From NCBI RefSeq assembly GCF_000519265.1, contig NZ_KI912608.1, positions 2,823,313 through 2,887,312 on the forward strand: 64,000 nucleotides of DNA, read 5' to 3'. Made by a program: the position numbers and the translations under genes. Of this stretch, positions 19,315-28,512 are shown one piece after another (positions within the stretch are counted from its first letter, which is position 1; every line of letters begins with the position of its first letter). The notes beneath the pieces are model-generated. The model made no database searches. It was not told the DNA's origin and saw nothing but the letters and a program-made list of their open reading frames with translations. The DNA comes from Desulfonatronum lacustre DSM 10312. GTDB taxonomy: Bacteria > Desulfobacterota > Desulfovibrionia > Desulfovibrionales > Desulfonatronaceae.

Positions 19315-20345
19315 GCGGCCTCCTTTGGAACCGCGGCGGTCCGGAAGATACGGTCCACCGCAGCGTCGAAGGTCAGGCCCGAGGCCGACAGCGCGGCCTG
19401 AAACCCGGCGTCCGGAGACAGACAGGGGTTGGCGTTGACGTCGATGATCCACGGACGCCCTCTCTTATCTACCCGAAAGTCCACCCGAAAATCGATTCGG
19501 GCGTACCCCGCAAGGCCGAAGGCCCGCCAGCAGTCCAGAGCCAGCCCGCTCAGTTCGGCCAGCAGTGGCGCGTCCCGTTCTGGAAATTCCAACTCCCGCA
19601 CAGTGTTCCGGTACTCGAAGCTCTGCTCCAGCCATTTGGCCCGAAAGCCCACCACCTGGGGCTGGTCCTCCGGGAAGTCCAGAAAGCGGATCTCCGCCGG
19701 GGCCAGAACCTGAACCGGCGTTTCGTTCACGTCGGGGTCAGCCAGCAGGGCCAGATTGAATTCCCGGCCCGGAACATAGGCCTCGGCGAACCATTCCCCG
19801 CCCGGATTTCGTTGTCGTTCACCCATGGCGGCCCTGAGTTCCTCCGGACCGTTGACGGTCAGGACGTTGTCCGCATCCAGGCCGTGAGAGGCGTGTTCCC
19901 AGACGGATTTGACGATGTACGTGCCGGGAAAAACCGCGTTGCCTCGGCCCTGGTGGTCCAGCCAGACCGGCGTGGGCAGTCCGGCCTCCGCCAGATCGAT
20001 TTTGGCCAGCAGCTTGCTGGTGGAGCGCTCCAGGGCCCTGGCCGGGCTGCCCGTGCTGGGCAGACCGTGCCGGGCCAGGACGGCCGGGACGTGATGCACG
20101 TGCCGGGCCGAGCCCTGAATGCTCTCCACCAGATTGACGACCAGATCCGCCGCGACGTCCGGGAATGGGCCAGGGCCATTGGAAAAAGCGCCGGGCGTGA
20201 GCGCGAGGTCGGGCCAGGGCCGGACCTGCACGTGATGGCCCAGCCGGGTCGCGGCCTCGGCCAGGGCCCGGACCTGGGCCAAAACATCCGCGTCGTCCAG
20301 CGAGGCCGCCTCTTTCAGCGGGCTGTGCGCCACCAGGATTTTCAT
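19311..20345 (-). CDS. ATP-grasp ligase (D-Ala-D-Ala ligase-like), second of a pair
   Basis: 344 aa. It has the ATP-grasp fold: N-terminal MKILVAHSP, STSKLLAKIDLAEAGLPTP, TYIVKSVWEHASHG and the metal/ATP site RIDF...IIDVNANPCLSPDAG. Such enzymes join a carboxylate to an amine through an acyl-phosphate. A tandem near-repeat gives FRVDFRVD just before the active strand. Four-base overlaps couple it to both neighbours. It is distinct in sequence from the upstream ligase, so the two probably catalyse successive condensations rather than cell-wall D-Ala-D-Ala synthesis; this is inference. Confidence 0.8.
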   Translation of the reverse strand: MKILVAHSPLKEAASLDDADVLAQVRALAEAATRLGHHVQVRPWPDLALTPGAFSNGPGPFPDVAADLVVNLVESIQGSARHVHHVPAVLARHGLPSTGSPARALERSTSKLLAKIDLAEAGLPTPVWLDHQGRGNAVFPGTYIVKSVWEHASHGLDADNVLTVNGPEELRAAMGERQRNPGGEWFAEAYVPGREFNLALLADPDVNETPVQVLAPAEIRFLDFPEDQPQVVGFRAKWLEQSFEYRNTVRELEFPERDAPLLAELSGLALDCWRAFGLAGYARIDFRVDFRVDKRGRPWIIDVNANPCLSPDAGFQAALSASGLTFDAAVDRIFRTAAVPKEAA

Positions 20346-21487
20346 GCGACCCGGACCAGCGGCTGATCGTACTCTCCCATATCCACTTCTGGTGCGTCAC
20401 CAAGTTCCCGGGGATGGAAAGAGTCCGGCGCGAGCCGGACAGTGGATACGATCCCTTGGCCCGGGTCTTGGCCCAGAACTTGGCCCAGAACGTGGCCGGA
20501 CGCCTCTTTTTGCACCTCCAGCCGCTCCAGGGCCGACTCCATGATCATCCGGATCAGATCCCGGTGGGCGATGCCTTGGAAGCCGCACAGAATGGACAGA
20601 TCCGAGCGTATGGGATGCAGGCCGGGCAACGGGTTGATTTCCAGAATATTGGCTATGCCGTGTTCGTCCAGGCGGATGTCCACCCGCCCGCCGTCCCGGG
20701 CTCCCAGTCCGCGCCAGGCTTCCAGGGCCAGCAGGGACAACGAGATTCCTTCCTCGCCTCCCACCAGCCTGTAGCGGACCCGCTCCTCGTACTCTTCCTT
20801 GTTATCCTGGGAGTAGATCAACCGGTCCGCGCCTTCCAGAAGCAGCACTTCCATCACTCCCAGGGACTTGGCCCGCTTCCCCGTGCCGACAATGCCCACG
20901 GTGAACTCCCGGCCGGACAGAAAGCGCTCCACCAGCACCGGCTGGTCAAAGCGACGCAGCAGGTCCGCGCAGGTCCGGAACAGCTCTTCCCGTGTGTGAA
21001 TCAGGCTGGAGCACTCCACGCCCTTGCTGGTGCCTTCGGCCACGGGCTTGGCGAACAAGGGAAACGCCAGGTTCACGGACTCCAGATCGGCCAATGACTC
21101 CACCAGAGCAAAATCCGGCGTGGGCAGCTTCAGGTCCCGAAGCACCCGTTTGGTCATGGCCTTGTGCAGGCACAGGCCCAGCAGCAGCGGATCAGAGAAA
21201 GTGCACCCAATCCCGTTCGCCTCCAGCAGGGCCGGAACCTGGGCCTCACGGCTGAAACCACGTAGCCCCTCGGCGATATTGAACACCAAATCCCAGCGCC
21301 GCCCAGCGGTCAGGGCGCGCATCACCTCGTCCAGATTGCCGACTCGCTCGGTTTCCAGGCCCATGGAATGAATCCCGGCCTCAATGGCCTCAATGGTCTC
21401 CGGGCTGTCGAACTCCGCGGTCTGTTCCAGCGTATAGCCCTGGGCCAGATAGTCCCGGCGCAGATCGTAGGTCAGGCCGATTTTCAT
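20342..21487 (-). CDS. ATP-grasp ligase (D-Ala-D-Ala ligase-like), first of a pair
   Basis: 381 aa. Ddl-like signatures: FNIAEGLRG near 70, FPLFAKPVAEGTSKGV (145-157), and metal ligands D270, E283 and N285 in RVDIRLD and ILEINPLPGL. The C-terminal 60 residues after 325 exceed the family and include GQVLGQDPGQG, encoded by 12-base repeats (20451-20500). It overlaps kamA upstream and the second ligase downstream by four bases each. The family ligates amino acids; the natural substrates here are unknown. Confidence 0.82.
   Translation of the reverse strand: MKIGLTYDLRRDYLAQGYTLEQTAEFDSPETIEAIEAGIHSMGLETERVGNLDEVMRALTAGRRWDLVFNIAEGLRGFSREAQVPALLEANGIGCTFSDPLLLGLCLHKAMTKRVLRDLKLPTPDFALVESLADLESVNLAFPLFAKPVAEGTSKGVECSSLIHTREELFRTCADLLRRFDQPVLVERFLSGREFTVGIVGTGKRAKSLGVMEVLLLEGADRLIYSQDNKEEYEERVRYRLVGGEEGISLSLLALEAWRGLGARDGGRVDIRLDEHGIANILEINPLPGLHPIRSDLSILCGFQGIAHRDLIRMIMESALERLEVQKEASGHVLGQVLGQDPGQGIVSTVRLAPDSFHPRELGDAPEVDMGEYDQPLVRVA
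20451..20500 (-). repeat. 12-base tandem repeats inside the first ATP-grasp gene
   Basis: On the coding strand three units read GGCCAAGTTCTG, GGCCAAGACCCG and GGCCAAGGGATC, preceded by a partial unit. They encode a Gly-Gln-rich insert. A similar set with consensus GGCCAAGCTCGG lies in the adjacent kamA gene at 22201-22262. Confidence 0.65.
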
Positions 21488-22863
21488 GCCGCTCCTCCTG
21501 TTTCCCGCGAGACCAACGGCTCCGGATCATGCACGCGGAACGTCGCCCCTTCGAAGTTCTTGAACACCAGGTCCTCCCCGTCCCGTCCCCGGAGATACTC
21601 CGGACACAGCGGCGTCTTGCCTCCGCCGCCGGGCAGGTCCACCACGAAATGGGGCACGGCGTAGCCCGAAGTGTGGCCGCGCAGACCCTGAATCATTTCC
21701 AGGCCTTTGGTTACCGGGGTCCGGAAGTGACTCGTGCCCACCACCTGGTCGCACTGGTAGAGGTAATAGGGCCGGACGCGGTTGCGCAGCAGGCCTTGAA
21801 ACAAGCCGGTCAGCGCGGGCACGGAGTCGTTCACCCCCTGGAGCAGCACGGTTTGCCCGCCCAGGGGGATGCCGGCATCGGCCAACCGGCCGCAGGCCAC
21901 GGCCGCCTCCGGGGTCAGCTCGTCGGCGTGGGTGCAGTGGATGCTCACGAAAAGCGGGTGGTAGCGTTTGAGCATCTGAACCAGGGCGGTGGTGATCCGC
22001 TGAGGTAGAACCATGGGGACCTTCGTCCCGACGCGGATGATCTCCACGTGCGGGATGGCCCGCAGCCGCTGGAGCAGGTACTCCAGGGCGTGGTCCGTCA
22101 TGGTCAGGGGATCGCCGCCGGAAATCAGCACGTCGCGCACCACGGGATTGCGGGCGATGTAGCGCAAGGCCGGTTCCCAGCGGTCCGGGCCCAGATCCGT
22201 CCCCTGGCCCTGAATTCGGCACCGGGTTTGGCACCGAGCTTGGCCGTGCTCCGTCCCTTGTCCGACGCGCCGGGAGCGGGTGCAGTACCGGCAGTAGGTG
22301 GAGCAAAAGTCCGTGGCCAGGAAGAGCACCCGGTCCGGATAGCGATGGACCAGCCCCGGCGCTGGACTGTCGTGCTCCTCGGCCAGCGGATCGCCCTGCT
22401 CGCAAGAAAGGACATGATGTTCGGCCATGGTCGGGATCACGCAGCGCCGCAAGGGGTCGGCGGCGTCCCGGGCATCCGCCAGGCTGAGGTAGTAGGGCGT
22501 CACGGCCATGGGCAGCATGCTCCCACCCGGGCGCAGAGCCTCGCGCTCCGCGTCGGAAAGCACGAGCTTCCGCTCCAGTTCCTCAAGAGAGGTGACCCGC
22601 TGCTTCAACTGCCAGCGCCAGTCGTTCCACTGGCCGGGCATGGTATGAGGGTAATGTTTGGCCAGAAAAGCCGCGGAGCGAGGATTAAGGGGGAAGGAAG
22701 GTTTTGTGGATTTGCGTGTTGCAAATCCACCCCAGGAACGGCCGAATGTTTGGCCGATCACGCCGTCCAGCAGTCCGGTGAACCCGGACTCCGGTCCAGA
22801 GCCGATGCCCGCGTCGCGCAATAGAGCGGGAGGCTCGCTGTCCATCTCCATGATTTCTTCCAT
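21484..22863 (-). CDS. kamA: KamA-family radical-SAM aminomutase (lysine 2,3-aminomutase-like)
   Basis: 459 aa from the ATG at 22863, with GAGG upstream; longer in-frame starts run through non-conserved sequence. The radical-SAM cysteines are C187, C191 and C194 (CSTYCRYC). PGGGGKTP carries the PLP lysine. Aspartates in YLYQCD and HFVVD align with the two that bind the lysine epsilon-ammonium in clostridial lysine 2,3-aminomutase, so L-lysine to beta-lysine is the likely reaction. An insert at about 203-226 (with two cysteines) is absent from the family and is repeat-derived. It heads an operon with two ATP-grasp ligases and a GNAT. Confidence 0.85.
   Translation of the reverse strand: MEEIMEMDSEPPALLRDAGIGSGPESGFTGLLDGVIGQTFGRSWGGFATRKSTKPSFPLNPRSAAFLAKHYPHTMPGQWNDWRWQLKQRVTSLEELERKLVLSDAEREALRPGGSMLPMAVTPYYLSLADARDAADPLRRCVIPTMAEHHVLSCEQGDPLAEEHDSPAPGLVHRYPDRVLFLATDFCSTYCRYCTRSRRVGQGTEHGQARCQTRCRIQGQGTDLGPDRWEPALRYIARNPVVRDVLISGGDPLTMTDHALEYLLQRLRAIPHVEIIRVGTKVPMVLPQRITTALVQMLKRYHPLFVSIHCTHADELTPEAAVACGRLADAGIPLGGQTVLLQGVNDSVPALTGLFQGLLRNRVRPYYLYQCDQVVGTSHFRTPVTKGLEMIQGLRGHTSGYAVPHFVVDLPGGGGKTPLCPEYLRGRDGEDLVFKNFEGATFRVHDPEPLVSRETGGAA
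22201..22262 (-). repeat. 12-base repeat-derived insert inside kamA
   Basis: On the coding strand units such as GGCCAAGCTCGG, TGCCAAACCCGG and TGCCGAATTCAG are followed by GGCCAGGGGACGG. The encoded stretch interrupts a region that is normally continuous between the radical-SAM cysteines and the next conserved strand. Confidence 0.55.
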
Positions 22864-23389
22864 GAGTTGGCCTCGTGATTCTCCGGAAGATCGTCCCGGA
22901 ATAAAAGTGCCGAACGCTCGACACCCAAAAGACAACCACCTGTCATTCAAGGGGTCTTGACGTCGCCACACGCGACGTCCGAGGGAGTCGAAAAGGAGAA
23001 GCCATTTGAAACGAAATTTCGAAAAACACAAGAGGGGAGGACGGAATGAAGGGGGTGGCTGTCCGTGTCGTGAATGGACATCAACTCGTAGCAATCAGAA
23101 ATAAAAGAAGAAAAATATCGCAACCAGGTAAAAAACAAGCCCGCGCGACCATGATCCAAGGACGATCAGGAGGGGAAAAACGCAAGATGCGGTGTCTTTT
23201 GGAAGCAAAAAAACAAACCCAAAAGGACCGAATGAGAACGTCTACAGCATTTAAGGTTCTGTTTTACAAAGAGAATCGACTTCAAACATTACCTTGAAGT
23301 CGTCGCCAACAGCACCAGCGATTTCCCGAAACCCGATTTTTTTGATTCGAGGCCTGCAATGGCGGAAAAGACTCGGTAAAGTCGGTGGT
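22864..23389. other. Intergenic region between kamA operon and wzt
   Basis: No gene supported. Two perfect small hairpins are visible: GACGTCGC/GCGACGTC with a five-base loop at 22959-22979, and CGACTTCAA/TTGAAGTCG with an eight-base loop at 23277-23302. The first lies about 100 bases upstream of kamA and could be an operator. Neither is followed by a T-run. Confidence 0.5.
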
Positions 23390-24583
23390 TCATCCGTCCG
23401 CCGCTTCCGGTTCCAGCCGCCACTCCGTGTTCAAATGCACCAAACCCGGCGATTCGCTGGCGTCCCGGATGACGAAGGGATACCAGTCCTCCCGGCGATG
23501 GAACTGGGTGGCGTGGTCCCAGGAGTGGATGGAGAGGGAAAGAAAAAAGTTGCCTCTTTTCAGGGTCAACGGCGCGATACGCAGACGCATCGTTCCGCGG
23601 CCGTCGATAAAATCGATGGACGTCTTGGAAATTTGGGTGTTGGAGCCGAAGACGTAGATTCCGTTGCCGGTCTTGATGTTGAAGCCGAAGACCGGCTTGT
23701 CGATCCGCTTTTTGGCCTTGTAGTGCATTTCAATGACCATCTCCCTGCCGGCCTCGAAGATATTCGTCTCCGTGCCGGTATCGTCCAGAAGCAGGGTTTC
23801 CTCGATCTCCACGTCCCTGGTGCCGTGCTCCTCCACGTTGAGCATCCCGATGCGCACCATGTAGGATTTCAGGTAGCTGAGGATCACGGTGGATGGGTCG
23901 CCCTGGTCCAATAGTTGACCCTCGTGGATCAGCATCACATCGTCGCAGAACTCGCCCACGGTTTCCAGGGCGTGGGAGACCAGAAACAGGGTCTTGCCCT
24001 TTTTCTGAAACTGCCGGACCCGGTCCAGGCACTTCATCTGAAAGGCCGCGTCCCCCACGGCCAGGACCTCGTCGATGAGCAGGATGTCCGGGTCCATTTC
24101 CACGGCCACGGCAAAGCCCAAGCGCACGTACATGCCGCTGGAGTAGTGCTTCACCGGGGTGTCGATGAAATCCCGCAACCCGGCGAAATCCACGATGTGG
24201 TCGAAGCGCTTCTGGATATAGTCCCGGGGGATGCCCAGGATCGAGGCGTTGAGATAGACGTTTTCCCGGCCGGAGAGGTCGGGGTGAAACCCGGCGCCCA
24301 GTTCCAGAAGCGAAGAAATCCGGCCATGAGTGCGAAGTATGCCCTCGGTGGGGGTGATGGTTCCGGCTACAAGGCCCAGAAGGGTGCTCTTGCCCGAGCC
24401 GTTGGGACCGACCACGCCCACGGTCTTGCCCTTGGGGATCTTGAAGTTCAGGTTGCGCAGAGCCCAGAACTCCTGCTTGGCCCCCCCGCTGAACACCCCG
24501 GACAGGGTGCTGAACAGGGTCTGCTGGCCCACGCCCTGGACATAATAGCGTTTGCCCACGTTTTCAGCTTCAATGGCGTACAT
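23390..24583 (-). CDS. Wzt/TagH-type polysaccharide ABC exporter ATPase
   Basis: 397 aa. N-terminal ABC domain with Walker A GPNGSGKST, the SSGMYVRLGFAVAVE signature, DILLIDEVLAVGD Walker B and the H-loop SHALETV. Residues after about 250 form a Wzt_C-like beta-sandwich (IDKPVFGFNIKTGNGIYVFG, RGNFFLSLSIHSWD) that binds the polysaccharide end group in O-antigen exporters. The matching permease (wzm) is not adjacent. It follows serS by 22 bases, so it may be co-transcribed with it, an unusual setting. Confidence 0.9.
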   Translation of the reverse strand: MYAIEAENVGKRYYVQGVGQQTLFSTLSGVFSGGAKQEFWALRNLNFKIPKGKTVGVVGPNGSGKSTLLGLVAGTITPTEGILRTHGRISSLLELGAGFHPDLSGRENVYLNASILGIPRDYIQKRFDHIVDFAGLRDFIDTPVKHYSSGMYVRLGFAVAVEMDPDILLIDEVLAVGDAAFQMKCLDRVRQFQKKGKTLFLVSHALETVGEFCDDVMLIHEGQLLDQGDPSTVILSYLKSYMVRIGMLNVEEHGTRDVEIEETLLLDDTGTETNIFEAGREMVIEMHYKAKKRIDKPVFGFNIKTGNGIYVFGSNTQISKTSIDFIDGRGTMRLRIAPLTLKRGNFFLSLSIHSWDHATQFHRREDWYPFVIRDASESPGLVHLNTEWRLEPEAADG

Positions 24584-24605
24584 GTCTACCTTTCATGTCC
24601 TCTGT

Positions 24606-25889
24606 TCACGATGTCCTCGGCTCCACGATTTCCAGCCCACCCATATAGGGCCGGAGCGCGGACGGAATGACCAGGCTGCCGTCTTGTTGCTGGCAGTTCT
24701 CCAGAATGGCCACCAGGGTCCGGCCCACGGCCAGGCCCGAGCCGTTGAGGGTGTGCACGAACCGGGGCTTGCCGCCGGTGGTCGGCTTGAAGCGGATGTC
24801 CGCCCGTCGGGCCTGGAAATCCTCGAAATTGGAGCAGGAGGAGATTTCCCGGTAGGTGTTCTGGCCCGGCAGCCAGACTTCGATGTCATAGGTCTTGGCC
24901 GCGGAAAAGCCCATATCACCGGTGCAGAGGGTGATCACCCGGTAGGGCAGTTCCAGCAGCTGCAAAATCCGTTCGGCATGACCCAGAAGCAGCTCCAGCT
25001 CCTCGTAGGAGGCGTCCGGGTGGACGAAGCGGACGAGTTCCACCTTGTTGAATTGGTGCTGGCGGATCAGGCCCCTGGTGTCCCTGCCGTGGGAACCGGC
25101 CTCGGAACGGAAGCAGGGCGTGTAGGCGGCATAAGCCAGGGGCAGGGCGTCCTCAGTGAGGATTTCGTCGCGGTGGATGTTGGTCACCGGCACTTCGGCC
25201 GTGGGGATCAGGAAAAAGTCCGTCCCTTCGAGCTTAAACAGATCATCGGCGAATTTCGGCAAATTGCCGGTGCCGGTCAAGCTGTCCCGGTTGACGATGA
25301 ATGGCGGCAGGCATTCCAGGTAGCCGTGCTGCCCGGTGTGCTGATCCAGCATGAAGTTGATCAGGGCCCGTTCCAGTCTGGCGGCCCAGCCGGTGAGCAG
25401 GGCGAACCGGGCTCCGGTGATCTTGGCGGCGCGTTCAAAGTCCAGACCGCCCAAACGCAGTCCCAGATCCCAGTGCTCCAGGGGCGGGAAGTCCGGACGC
25501 GCGGGCTCCCCCCAGGTGCGCAACACAGGGTTGTCCGCCTCGGATCGGCCAAAGGGGACGGAATCGTGGGGCACGTTGGGCACGCCCAGCAGCCAGTCCT
25601 GGACGCGCTGATCCAATTCCTTGAGTTCAGCGTCCAGAGACTTGACCCGGTCGGACAGGACGGACAGCTCATTGATCAGGGCCGAGGCGTCCTCCTTGGC
25701 CCGCTTGAGCCTGGCCACCTCGCCCGAAGCCTGGTTGCGTCGGGCCTTGAGCGCTTCCACTTCCTGCAAGAGCTTGCGACGTTGCTCTTCCAGGGCCAGA
25801 AAGGTCTCCAGATCAACCCCGGCCCCCCGGTCCTCCAGGGCCTTGCGCACTCGCTCCGGAGTTTGACGGATCATTTTTACATCAAGCAT
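24606..25889 (-). CDS. serS: Seryl-tRNA synthetase
   Basis: 427 aa, standard length. The N-terminal coiled-coil tRNA arm (about residues 25-100) is followed by a class II catalytic core with [21 protein letters not shown] (motif 2 region) and the C-terminal motif 3 [17 protein letters not shown]. It charges tRNA-Ser in the cytoplasm. MLDVKMIR is the usual start. Confidence 0.96.
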   Translation of the reverse strand: MLDVKMIRQTPERVRKALEDRGAGVDLETFLALEEQRRKLLQEVEALKARRNQASGEVARLKRAKEDASALINELSVLSDRVKSLDAELKELDQRVQDWLLGVPNVPHDSVPFGRSEADNPVLRTWGEPARPDFPPLEHWDLGLRLGGLDFERAAKITGARFALLTGWAARLERALINFMLDQHTGQHGYLECLPPFIVNRDSLTGTGNLPKFADDLFKLEGTDFFLIPTAEVPVTNIHRDEILTEDALPLAYAAYTPCFRSEAGSHGRDTRGLIRQHQFNKVELVRFVHPDASYEELELLLGHAERILQLLELPYRVITLCTGDMGFSAAKTYDIEVWLPGQNTYREISSCSNFEDFQARRADIRFKPTTGGKPRFVHTLNGSGLAVGRTLVAILENCQQQDGSLVIPSALRPYMGGLEIVEPRTS

Positions 25890-25996
25890 GGACTATCCTC
25901 ATAACGGTCTTGTGATCACGGGAAAGACCCAGCATCTACCACCCCGGGCCCCGTGCCGCAACCGCGCCGCCCCTCATGTTCGCGGCTTCAACGCGG

Positions 25997-27247
25997 TCAC
26001 GCTTCCCCCGTTTTTCGCCCTTCCAACCAGGCCCCCATTCTGGCCAGCAACGCGGCAAGTACTGCGCATCCGGCCAGCCACAGCGCCAGAGTCGCGATCC
26101 CAACATGCTTATCCAGAAAGAATCCCAGTAAAATCGGGGATACCGCCGTGGACACGACCATGACCGCCTGGTTCATGGAGCGGATCGCGCCCAGGTGGAG
26201 AATGCCGTAGCGCTCCGCCCAGATCGCGCCGGAAGCCGTGGCGCTCAGCCCCTGGGTGGCCCCGACCATTCCCAGATAGGCATAAACGATCAAGGGGGAG
26301 GGAACCGAGGCCAGCAGCACCAGGCCGGTGACGATCGGGGCCAGGGCCAAGGGCAGGGCTCGGGCCGCGCCCAGGCGGTCCACCAACGGCCCGGCGATGA
26401 ACAACGCACCGAGGTGGCAGGCCGCGTAGACGGAAAACCCGGCGGCCAGCAGTTCCAGGGACCAGCCGAGTTCCTCGGCAAAGGCCATCTGGTGAAAAAA
26501 CAGGGCCGTGACCGTGAACGGGGTCAGCAGCGTAGCGGGTAGGATCAGGTAGTAGCCAGGGTCGCCAAGCACGTCCCGGCGGCTGAACCGGCTGCGATCC
26601 GTACCGGGGTTAGTCCCCGAGTGGTTCTTGGACGCGATTTCATGGGGCGGCGGCGCTCCTCGGGATAAAAGGATCAGCACCGGCAGAATCAGCAGACACA
26701 GCAGCCCCGCGCCCACGACCCAGGGCACCCGCCAGCCGACCCAGAGCAGAAGCAGCGCGGCTCCGGCCGGCAACAACGCTTCAGCCAAGGGAAAACCCAT
26801 GGCGGCCAAGGCCACGGCCCGGCCTCGATGGGCCGTAAAGTACCGGGCCGCCGTGGTCATCCCGATATGCGAAATCATGCCTTGCCCGCCGAAGCGAATG
26901 CAAACGAACCCCGCGGCCAGCACCAGGGCTCCCGGAGCAAATCCGACCAGCAGACACCCTCCGGCCAAAACCCCGATGGCCAAGGCCGTCACCCTGGGCA
27001 AAGTCCATGTGTCCACCAGACCGCCGAACCGAAACAGCAACAGCGCACTGCACAGCGTGGCCCCGCTGTACAGGCTGCCGTAGGCCGTATGGGTCAGGTC
27101 AAAGGCCTGTCGGATTTCAGCGCCAAAAAGCGAGACGAAAAACGTCTGGCCGAACCCGGAAGCCGCCATGGCCCCCAGAGCGAACAGGGCCAGCCGAGGA
27201 TTGACTCGCAAGACGGCTGGAAGGTGGCGGGAGAGAAACTGGAACAT
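25997..27247 (-). CDS. Major facilitator superfamily transporter
   Basis: 416 aa from the ATG at 27247; the longer frame begins with a TTG inside the upstream terminator hairpin and was rejected. It has twelve hydrophobic spans. Resemblance to NarK/oxalate-formate antiporter-type permeases is general only: GAEIRQAFDLTHTAYGSLYSG after helix 1, and a hydrophilic central loop (about 190-215) with a Ser/Asn-rich stretch. The substrate is unknown. It sits alone between serS and the fba terminator. Confidence 0.8.
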   Translation of the reverse strand: MFQFLSRHLPAVLRVNPRLALFALGAMAASGFGQTFFVSLFGAEIRQAFDLTHTAYGSLYSGATLCSALLLFRFGGLVDTWTLPRVTALAIGVLAGGCLLVGFAPGALVLAAGFVCIRFGGQGMISHIGMTTAARYFTAHRGRAVALAAMGFPLAEALLPAGAALLLLWVGWRVPWVVGAGLLCLLILPVLILLSRGAPPPHEIASKNHSGTNPGTDRSRFSRRDVLGDPGYYLILPATLLTPFTVTALFFHQMAFAEELGWSLELLAAGFSVYAACHLGALFIAGPLVDRLGAARALPLALAPIVTGLVLLASVPSPLIVYAYLGMVGATQGLSATASGAIWAERYGILHLGAIRSMNQAVMVVSTAVSPILLGFFLDKHVGIATLALWLAGCAVLAALLARMGAWLEGRKTGEA

Positions 27248-27297
27248 GCTGAAAACCTGTATGCTTGGCCGGACAAAGCGATTTCTCAAAAACGACA

Positions 27298-27329
27298 AAC
27301 GCCGCGCAAACCTTCGTTTGCGCGGCGTT
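27298..27329 (-). terminator. Rho-independent terminator after fba
   Basis: A perfect 13-bp stem (AACGCCGCGCAAA / TTTGCGCGGCGTT) with a six-base loop. Read on the minus strand it is followed by TGTCGTTTTTG. It ends the fba transcript after the small ORF at 27358-27441. Confidence 0.85.
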
Positions 27330-27357
27330 GAAGACTACTCGGATGGAACGTGAAGGT

Positions 27358-27441
27358 CTATCCGCGACGGGAGGTCTGCATCCGGCAGACCTCGTCCCAT
27401 TCCGGGCAGTCGGTGCGAACCGTGTATGTGCTCATACACAT
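27358..27441 (-). CDS. Candidate 27-residue microprotein downstream of fba
   Basis: Short frame MCMSTYTVRTDCPEWDEVCR and seven more residues, ending TAG. A good ribosome site (AAGGAGA, overlapping the fba stop codon) precedes the ATG at 27441; a second ATG two codons later is possible. The frame lies between fba and its terminator, so it must be on the fba transcript. It contains three cysteines, two in a D-C-P-E-W-D-E-V-C stretch. I do not recognise it. Translation is inferred from the ribosome site and placement only. Confidence 0.45.
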   Translation of the reverse strand: MCMSTYTVRTDCPEWDEVCRMQTSRRG

Positions 27442-27447
27442 GTCTCC

Positions 27448-28512
27448 TTACCGAACCAGCGCGGCCAACTCACCCTTGAGATAGCGCTCTTCCATGACTT
27501 CCATGGACATCGGCTTGATCTTGGAGGCGTAGCCTTCGGTGCCGAAAGCCCGGAGGCGGTCCAGACAAATCTGTTTCATGGCCTCCCTGGCCACGCCGAG
27601 GTACTTGCGCGGGTCGAAATCCTTGGGCTTCTGGGCCATGTGCCGCCGGATCGCCCCGGTGGAGGCCAGGCGCAGGTCCGTGTCGATATTCACCTTGCGG
27701 ACCCCGAACTTGATACCCTGCTGGATTTCCTCCACCGGCACGCCGTAGGTCTGGCCCAGATCGCCGCCGTATTCATTGACGATGGCCAGCCAGTCCTGGG
27801 GCACGGAGGAAGAGCCGTGCATGACCAAGTGGGTGTTCGGAATCCGCTCGTGGATTTCCTTGATCCGGCTGATGGCCAGAACTTCTCCGCTGGGCGGGCG
27901 AGTAAACTTGTAGGCTCCATGGCTGGTGCCGATGGCAATGGCCAGGGCGTCCACCCCGGTCTTCTTCACGAAGTCCGCGGCCTGCTCCGGATCCGTGAGC
28001 ATCTGCTCCCGGGACAGCTTGCCTTCCGCGCCCACGCCATCTTCTTTGCCCGCGATTCCGGTCTCCAGGGACCCCAAAACGCCCAGCTCGCCTTCCACGG
28101 ACACGCCGCAGGCATGGGCCATCTCCACAACACGGGCCGTGACCTGAACGTTGTACTCGTAGGTGGAGGGCGTCTTGCCGTCGTCCATCAGTGAGCCGTC
28201 CATCATCACCGAGGAAAAACCGGACTGGATGGACCGGGCGCACACCGCCGGAGAAGCGCCGTGGTCCTGGTGCAGACACAGCGGAATATGCGGCCATTCT
28301 TCAAGGGCCGCCTGGATCAGGTGGCGGATGAACACGGACCCGGCGTATTTCCTCGCCCCGGCGGAGCTTTGCAGGATCACCGGGCTGTTGGTCTCGTTGG
28401 CCGCGTACATAATGGCCTGGACCTGCTCCAGATTGTTCACGTTGAAGGCAGGAACGCCGTAGCCGTGCTCCGCCGCGTGGTCCAACAACTGCCGTAATGT
28501 GATCAATGCCAT
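27448..28512 (-). CDS. fba: Class II fructose-1,6-bisphosphate aldolase
   Basis: 354 aa. It cleaves fructose bisphosphate to DHAP and glyceraldehyde 3-phosphate with a zinc ion. Conserved: [23 protein letters not shown] (zinc histidine and catalytic aspartate), SVEGELG with the glutamate, [18 protein letters not shown] and the phosphate-binding [10 protein letters not shown]. Its length and [10 protein letters not shown] segment fit the longer subtype found in autotrophs and anaerobes. The gene starts after a 334-base intergenic stretch holding a long inverted repeat. Confidence 0.95.
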   Translation of the reverse strand: MALITLRQLLDHAAEHGYGVPAFNVNNLEQVQAIMYAANETNSPVILQSSAGARKYAGSVFIRHLIQAALEEWPHIPLCLHQDHGASPAVCARSIQSGFSSVMMDGSLMDDGKTPSTYEYNVQVTARVVEMAHACGVSVEGELGVLGSLETGIAGKEDGVGAEGKLSREQMLTDPEQAADFVKKTGVDALAIAIGTSHGAYKFTRPPSGEVLAISRIKEIHERIPNTHLVMHGSSSVPQDWLAIVNEYGGDLGQTYGVPVEEIQQGIKFGVRKVNIDTDLRLASTGAIRRHMAQKPKDFDPRKYLGVAREAMKQICLDRLRAFGTEGYASKIKPMSMEVMEERYLKGELAALVR

